The notes below the pieces were generated by a model. The model searched no databases. It saw only the letters and a program-made list of their open reading frames with translations, and was not told the origin of the DNA. Positions 48,390 through 50,843 of a stretch of 50,843 bases of DNA are shown piece by piece; within the stretch, counting starts at the first letter, position 1, and each line of letters begins with the position of its first letter. Origin of the DNA: Pseudomonas psychrophila HA-4 (GTDB lineage: Bacteria > Pseudomonadota > Gammaproteobacteria > Pseudomonadales > Pseudomonadaceae); the NCBI RefSeq assembly GCF_000282975.1, contig NZ_ALJC01000052.1, positions 1 through 50,843 on the forward strand, in the 5' to 3' direction. The position numbers and the translations under genes were made by a program.

Positions 48390-50399
48390 TCAACTTATGA
48401 TGGGCGGCGGTATTGGGCATGAGACACCAGCGCCCCACATGGCTATTTCGACCGTTGTCGTGCCTGTATAAAGCTGACCCGCCACCTCCAGCGTGTATTC
48501 AACTTTACCACTGCCATCATTGTCAGCATCAAACCCATAAATAGGTAAAAAATACGTCTCATAGGGTCTGACCCAAAAGTCCAGACCGTTATCTTGCTGG
48601 TCTTTAGAAACAGTGAGCTCACCACTTTCGAGTTCACCACCCGTAAGCGGCACAGTGTTCGAAGTATCTGTATAGCTGGTCCATTTAATATTGATTTTTT
48701 TACCTTCAAGCAAATATGCCGATGCCGGAATATGCACACGTACGCCATACGATCCATCGTCGGTCAATTCCAGTGAAGGGCAGTTCAACCAATTTAATTG
48801 AGTGTCAATTTTAGGGAACACCGGATCCGGCAGTTTCACATCAACAGCAGTCACATCAACCTGCTTGGATTTCGAATGTTCAGCGTTAATAAAATCTGGG
48901 TGTGAGACTTTAAACCAGACATCCACCAGACCGTTGCCGCCTTTTTCTATATCGGCCCACGCCACGGAAATCTCTATATCCGGATCGCCAGGTTGTTCTG
49001 CGTCGACGGTATGGCTACCGACAAGTGCTCCAGCCCAATACAGTTCAATAAGCTGATCTTTGTCTATGCCCACATACGGAGCCAATGCTGCCGTAGCGCT
49101 TTCTCCCCGATCGGCCAACACAATTTTGTCCGTTTCATTGGTAAAACTTGTCACGGTCACTAACCCCAGTGCAGGGTTTTCGGGGTTAGGCTCACCTGGA
49201 TTTTCCGGTCCCACCTTAGACAGGTCGACCTTAATAGTGACCTCCTCAGAGGGGAACGGCAGCGAACCTCGTACAAGGCTGTACTTAACAGCGGTATCTT
49301 GGGAGTCGCCGGCAGTGAAATCGTACTGTCCCTTCATTGTTAGCCACGGCACAGGCACACTCACTGGAAATCCAATTATTGGGTAGGGTAGCAAAGTAGC
49401 CCCCTCCCACTGCACCACGATAACGTCACCGATTTTCCAGTTACTAATTTCCGTATTTATATCGACAAACACACCCGCGAATGCATCTTCCCGATCGATG
49501 AGATCATCAGAAACATCATCGGCATGGCGAACGGTAGGCGCCGCAAGTGGAGGCGTCGGCAAAGGGCCTAGCGCAACTTGCATAAGGTGCGACTTGCCAA
49601 TTCGGCTGTCATTTCCGGCTTTATCAAGCAGAATGTAGACCGCAAAGAAATCACCGTCGCCGCCCGCTTTAATAATGGCTTCAGGTATTGAAAATACTTT
49701 ATCTGTGGGAACATCCTGATAACCCCCGATGGGTGTTAGTCCAGAAATATCATCAGGCACATCACCTTTAATCCAGAAAACGCCAATTTTGTCACCTTCC
49801 GCCTGATCGTCATAGGCTGGTATGTCGGCTTTAATTGCACCAACATTAGTATCAATAACAGGCCCTACCGGTAGCACCAAATCTTCGGGATAACCCGTGC
49901 TGCCGTAAGGAGGGATAGTATCGAGTACTAACTGAACAGGCAAAGACGAACTAAGCAGTCCGCCATTAAACGATTTTACACTGTATCTAAATTCATAAGC
50001 ACCATTGAGGACATTACCATTAGAATCTGTAAAAGACTCAACAGGTATAAAGAACTCTAAAAGCGTTCCCGCGGCAGGTGCAGGACCTGGAACTTTAATA
50101 CCGTCAACCTCTAACTGAAGATCTTTATACTCACCATCGCTGCTGCCTTGTGGACGCCACTGCAAAAATACATAATCGAATATAGTATCGCGAGGGGGGA
50201 AATCAATCCACACCGGAACTTTTATTTTTAAAGATGCTTGAAGTAAACTGGCAGGCAATAACCCTAGTGGATTTCCAGCCAACACACCCTCTATCTCGGG
50301 CGAGGTCAAATTGTCAGCTAACAGCCGGTCGACTGACCTCTTTTTAAAATAAGCGAGCCTAGCGTTTCGGGCAGCCAATCTACGGTCATACATATTCAT
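48390..50399 (-). CDS. Ig-like modular beta-protein, longest of three paralogues
   Basis: The protein has 669 aa from the ATG at 50399 (GAGGA 7 nt upstream). The open frame reaches 17 codons further but without a ribosome-binding site. The start is basic (MNMYDRRLAARNARLAYF), not a signal peptide. The module EIEGVLAGNPLGLLPASLL plus IKVPVWIDFPP matches the protein at 44303. Five to six beta modules follow, with VLDTIPPYGSTGYPEDLVLP, AKADIP-type strands and GD-V-V-W motifs (KIGDVIVVQWEGATLLPYP). The last large module (LLEGKKINIKWTSYTDTSN) is homologous to MAAGDKVTYVWSGYMDDSS in the protein at 31866. It appears to be the first gene of a minus-strand group with the autotransporter and the third paralogue. 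Function unknown. Confidence 0.7.
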   Translation of the reverse strand: MNMYDRRLAARNARLAYFKKRSVDRLLADNLTSPEIEGVLAGNPLGLLPASLLQASLKIKVPVWIDFPPRDTIFDYVFLQWRPQGSSDGEYKDLQLEVDGIKVPGPAPAAGTLLEFFIPVESFTDSNGNVLNGAYEFRYSVKSFNGGLLSSSLPVQLVLDTIPPYGSTGYPEDLVLPVGPVIDTNVGAIKADIPAYDDQAEGDKIGVFWIKGDVPDDISGLTPIGGYQDVPTDKVFSIPEAIIKAGGDGDFFAVYILLDKAGNDSRIGKSHLMQVALGPLPTPPLAAPTVRHADDVSDDLIDREDAFAGVFVDINTEISNWKIGDVIVVQWEGATLLPYPIIGFPVSVPVPWLTMKGQYDFTAGDSQDTAVKYSLVRGSLPFPSEEVTIKVDLSKVGPENPGEPNPENPALGLVTVTSFTNETDKIVLADRGESATAALAPYVGIDKDQLIELYWAGALVGSHTVDAEQPGDPDIEISVAWADIEKGGNGLVDVWFKVSHPDFINAEHSKSKQVDVTAVDVKLPDPVFPKIDTQLNWLNCPSLELTDDGSYGVRVHIPASAYLLEGKKINIKWTSYTDTSNTVPLTGGELESGELTVSKDQQDNGLDFWVRPYETYFLPIYGFDADNDGSGKVEYTLEVAGQLYTGTTTVEIAMWGAGVSCPIPPPIIS

Positions 50400-50616
50400 G
50401 CCACAATCCTCGACTATGCAAAAAAGAGAACCCACCGCCACGAAACCCACAATAATGCCTCTATCGTCAGTTTAGGGAAAACCTGAACTCAAAGAATGAC
50501 CGCCCTATCAGGCAGGGGAACGACATATTAAGTAGTGAACTAAGCGCCAGTTATTTTATATTTCTTTATAACTACTCAACAGCCCTAGTCAAAATTAAAG
50601 GCTTTTTCCATCGTTC

Positions 50617-50646
50617 TGTATACTGTCAAAAATGACAGGTTTTCAA
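50617..50646 (-). promoter_or_regulatory. Predicted promoter of the Ig-like/autotransporter group
   Basis: On the minus strand TTGAAA (50646-50641) and TATACA (50622-50617) are 18 nt apart. The predicted start site is near 50610, which leaves a leader of about 210 nt before the ATG at 50399. The leader is AT-rich and includes an AGTAGT/ACTACT inverted pair near 50534-50576. I see no gene in 50400-50616. Confidence 0.55.
50623..50638. promoter_or_regulatory. Perfect 16-bp palindrome inside the promoter spacer (operator candidate)
   Basis: CTGTCA-AAAA-TGACAG fills 16 of the 18 spacer bases between the predicted -35 and -10. A dimeric regulator bound there would sit on the same DNA as RNA polymerase, as for many repressors and for MerR-type activators. 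No second full copy was noticed elsewhere in the window. Confidence 0.6.
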
Positions 50647-50843
50647 GAAACCCCCTCATTTACCTACTACCGCAAAAATTAACAAAACCAAACTATCACC
50701 GACAATGCAGCAAAGAGTGGACGCATCAAAAACCATGAGACCCGAACTTGCCATCCCGCTGTTTCGTATGACAATTAGCGTCCAATCATGCAAATTTCCC
50801 GAGAAAATCCCGCGCGGTTTCGCCGCTGCAAATCGGGGGGGGG
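50647..50843. other. Right-edge region with no supported gene, ending in a G homopolymer
   Basis: The last 197 bases contain one short open frame from the ATG at 50735 to the edge, without a ribosome-binding site. The region around 50800-50835 is GC-rich, with a GCGG/CCGC inverted motif, and the sequence ends in eight G residues. The sharp shift in base composition near 50790 suggests either the tip of another repeat element or poor read ends. No transposase or tRNA is visible. Confidence 0.5.

Noticed and set aside
50735..50843. Start of a gene running off the right edge
   Set aside because: The frame is open for only 36 codons, lacks a ribosome-binding site, and its last codons are formed by the G run.

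Overview
The window reads as a Pseudomonas chromosome fragment of the fluorescens lineage. Three things support this: the order sdhCDAB-sucAB-lpd-sucCD with a divergent gltA, REPINs built on the pseudomonad GAGCGAGCTTGCTCGCGAT-type repeat, and the housekeeping protein sequences. It looks like a whole draft contig. Its left end is a terminal inverted repeat of the kind found on IS3-family elements, and its right end is a run of eight G residues.

Positions 192-13309 hold the lower TCA cycle. On the minus strand are sdhC, sdhD, sdhA, sdhB, sucA, sucB, lpd, sucC and sucD. gltA lies on the plus strand, driven from a shared 351-bp intergenic region in which a good sigma70 promoter is visible for each direction. 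Positions 13434-16569 (minus strand) hold an acetate-type sodium/solute symporter with its DUF485 partner, and a lone glycine-betaine-type periplasmic binding protein. Positions 16851-21165 hold a GH17 glucan-active membrane enzyme, a small membrane protein, and a two-gene unit of a periplasmic alpha/beta hydrolase and MlaA. The MlaA copy has no lipobox cysteine.

From about 21.3 kb the content becomes accessory, visibly richer in A+T, and concerned with surface or toxin functions. It opens with an RcsB-like orphan response regulator. A five-gene minus-strand operon follows (transcribed 33653 to 22147). In transcription order it encodes an Ig-like modular protein, two proteins with N-terminal P47/OrfX-like (TULIP) domains followed by bacterial Ig-like repeats, a small exported protein, and an RHS/YD-repeat protein that stops before the RHS core. 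Divergent from it is a full-length RHS protein (1660 aa) with the complete core and a hydrophobic C-terminal tip. Then come a four-gene chaperone-usher fimbrial operon (pilin, chaperone, usher, two-domain tip adhesin) and a minus-strand group in which two further paralogues of the Ig-like modular protein flank a classical autotransporter.

The most interesting part is 22.1-38.9 kb. P47-like proteins are known from botulinum-type OrfX clusters, and RHS cocoons from Tc toxins and polymorphic toxins. Here the two kinds of protein are encoded in one operon with a family of signal-less Ig-like proteins, and no TcA or TcB gene is present. I infer a toxin-like or host-interaction system whose export route is not evident. 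A 16-bp perfect palindrome exactly filling the -35/-10 spacer upstream of the last Ig-like gene suggests tight regulation of at least part of this repertoire.
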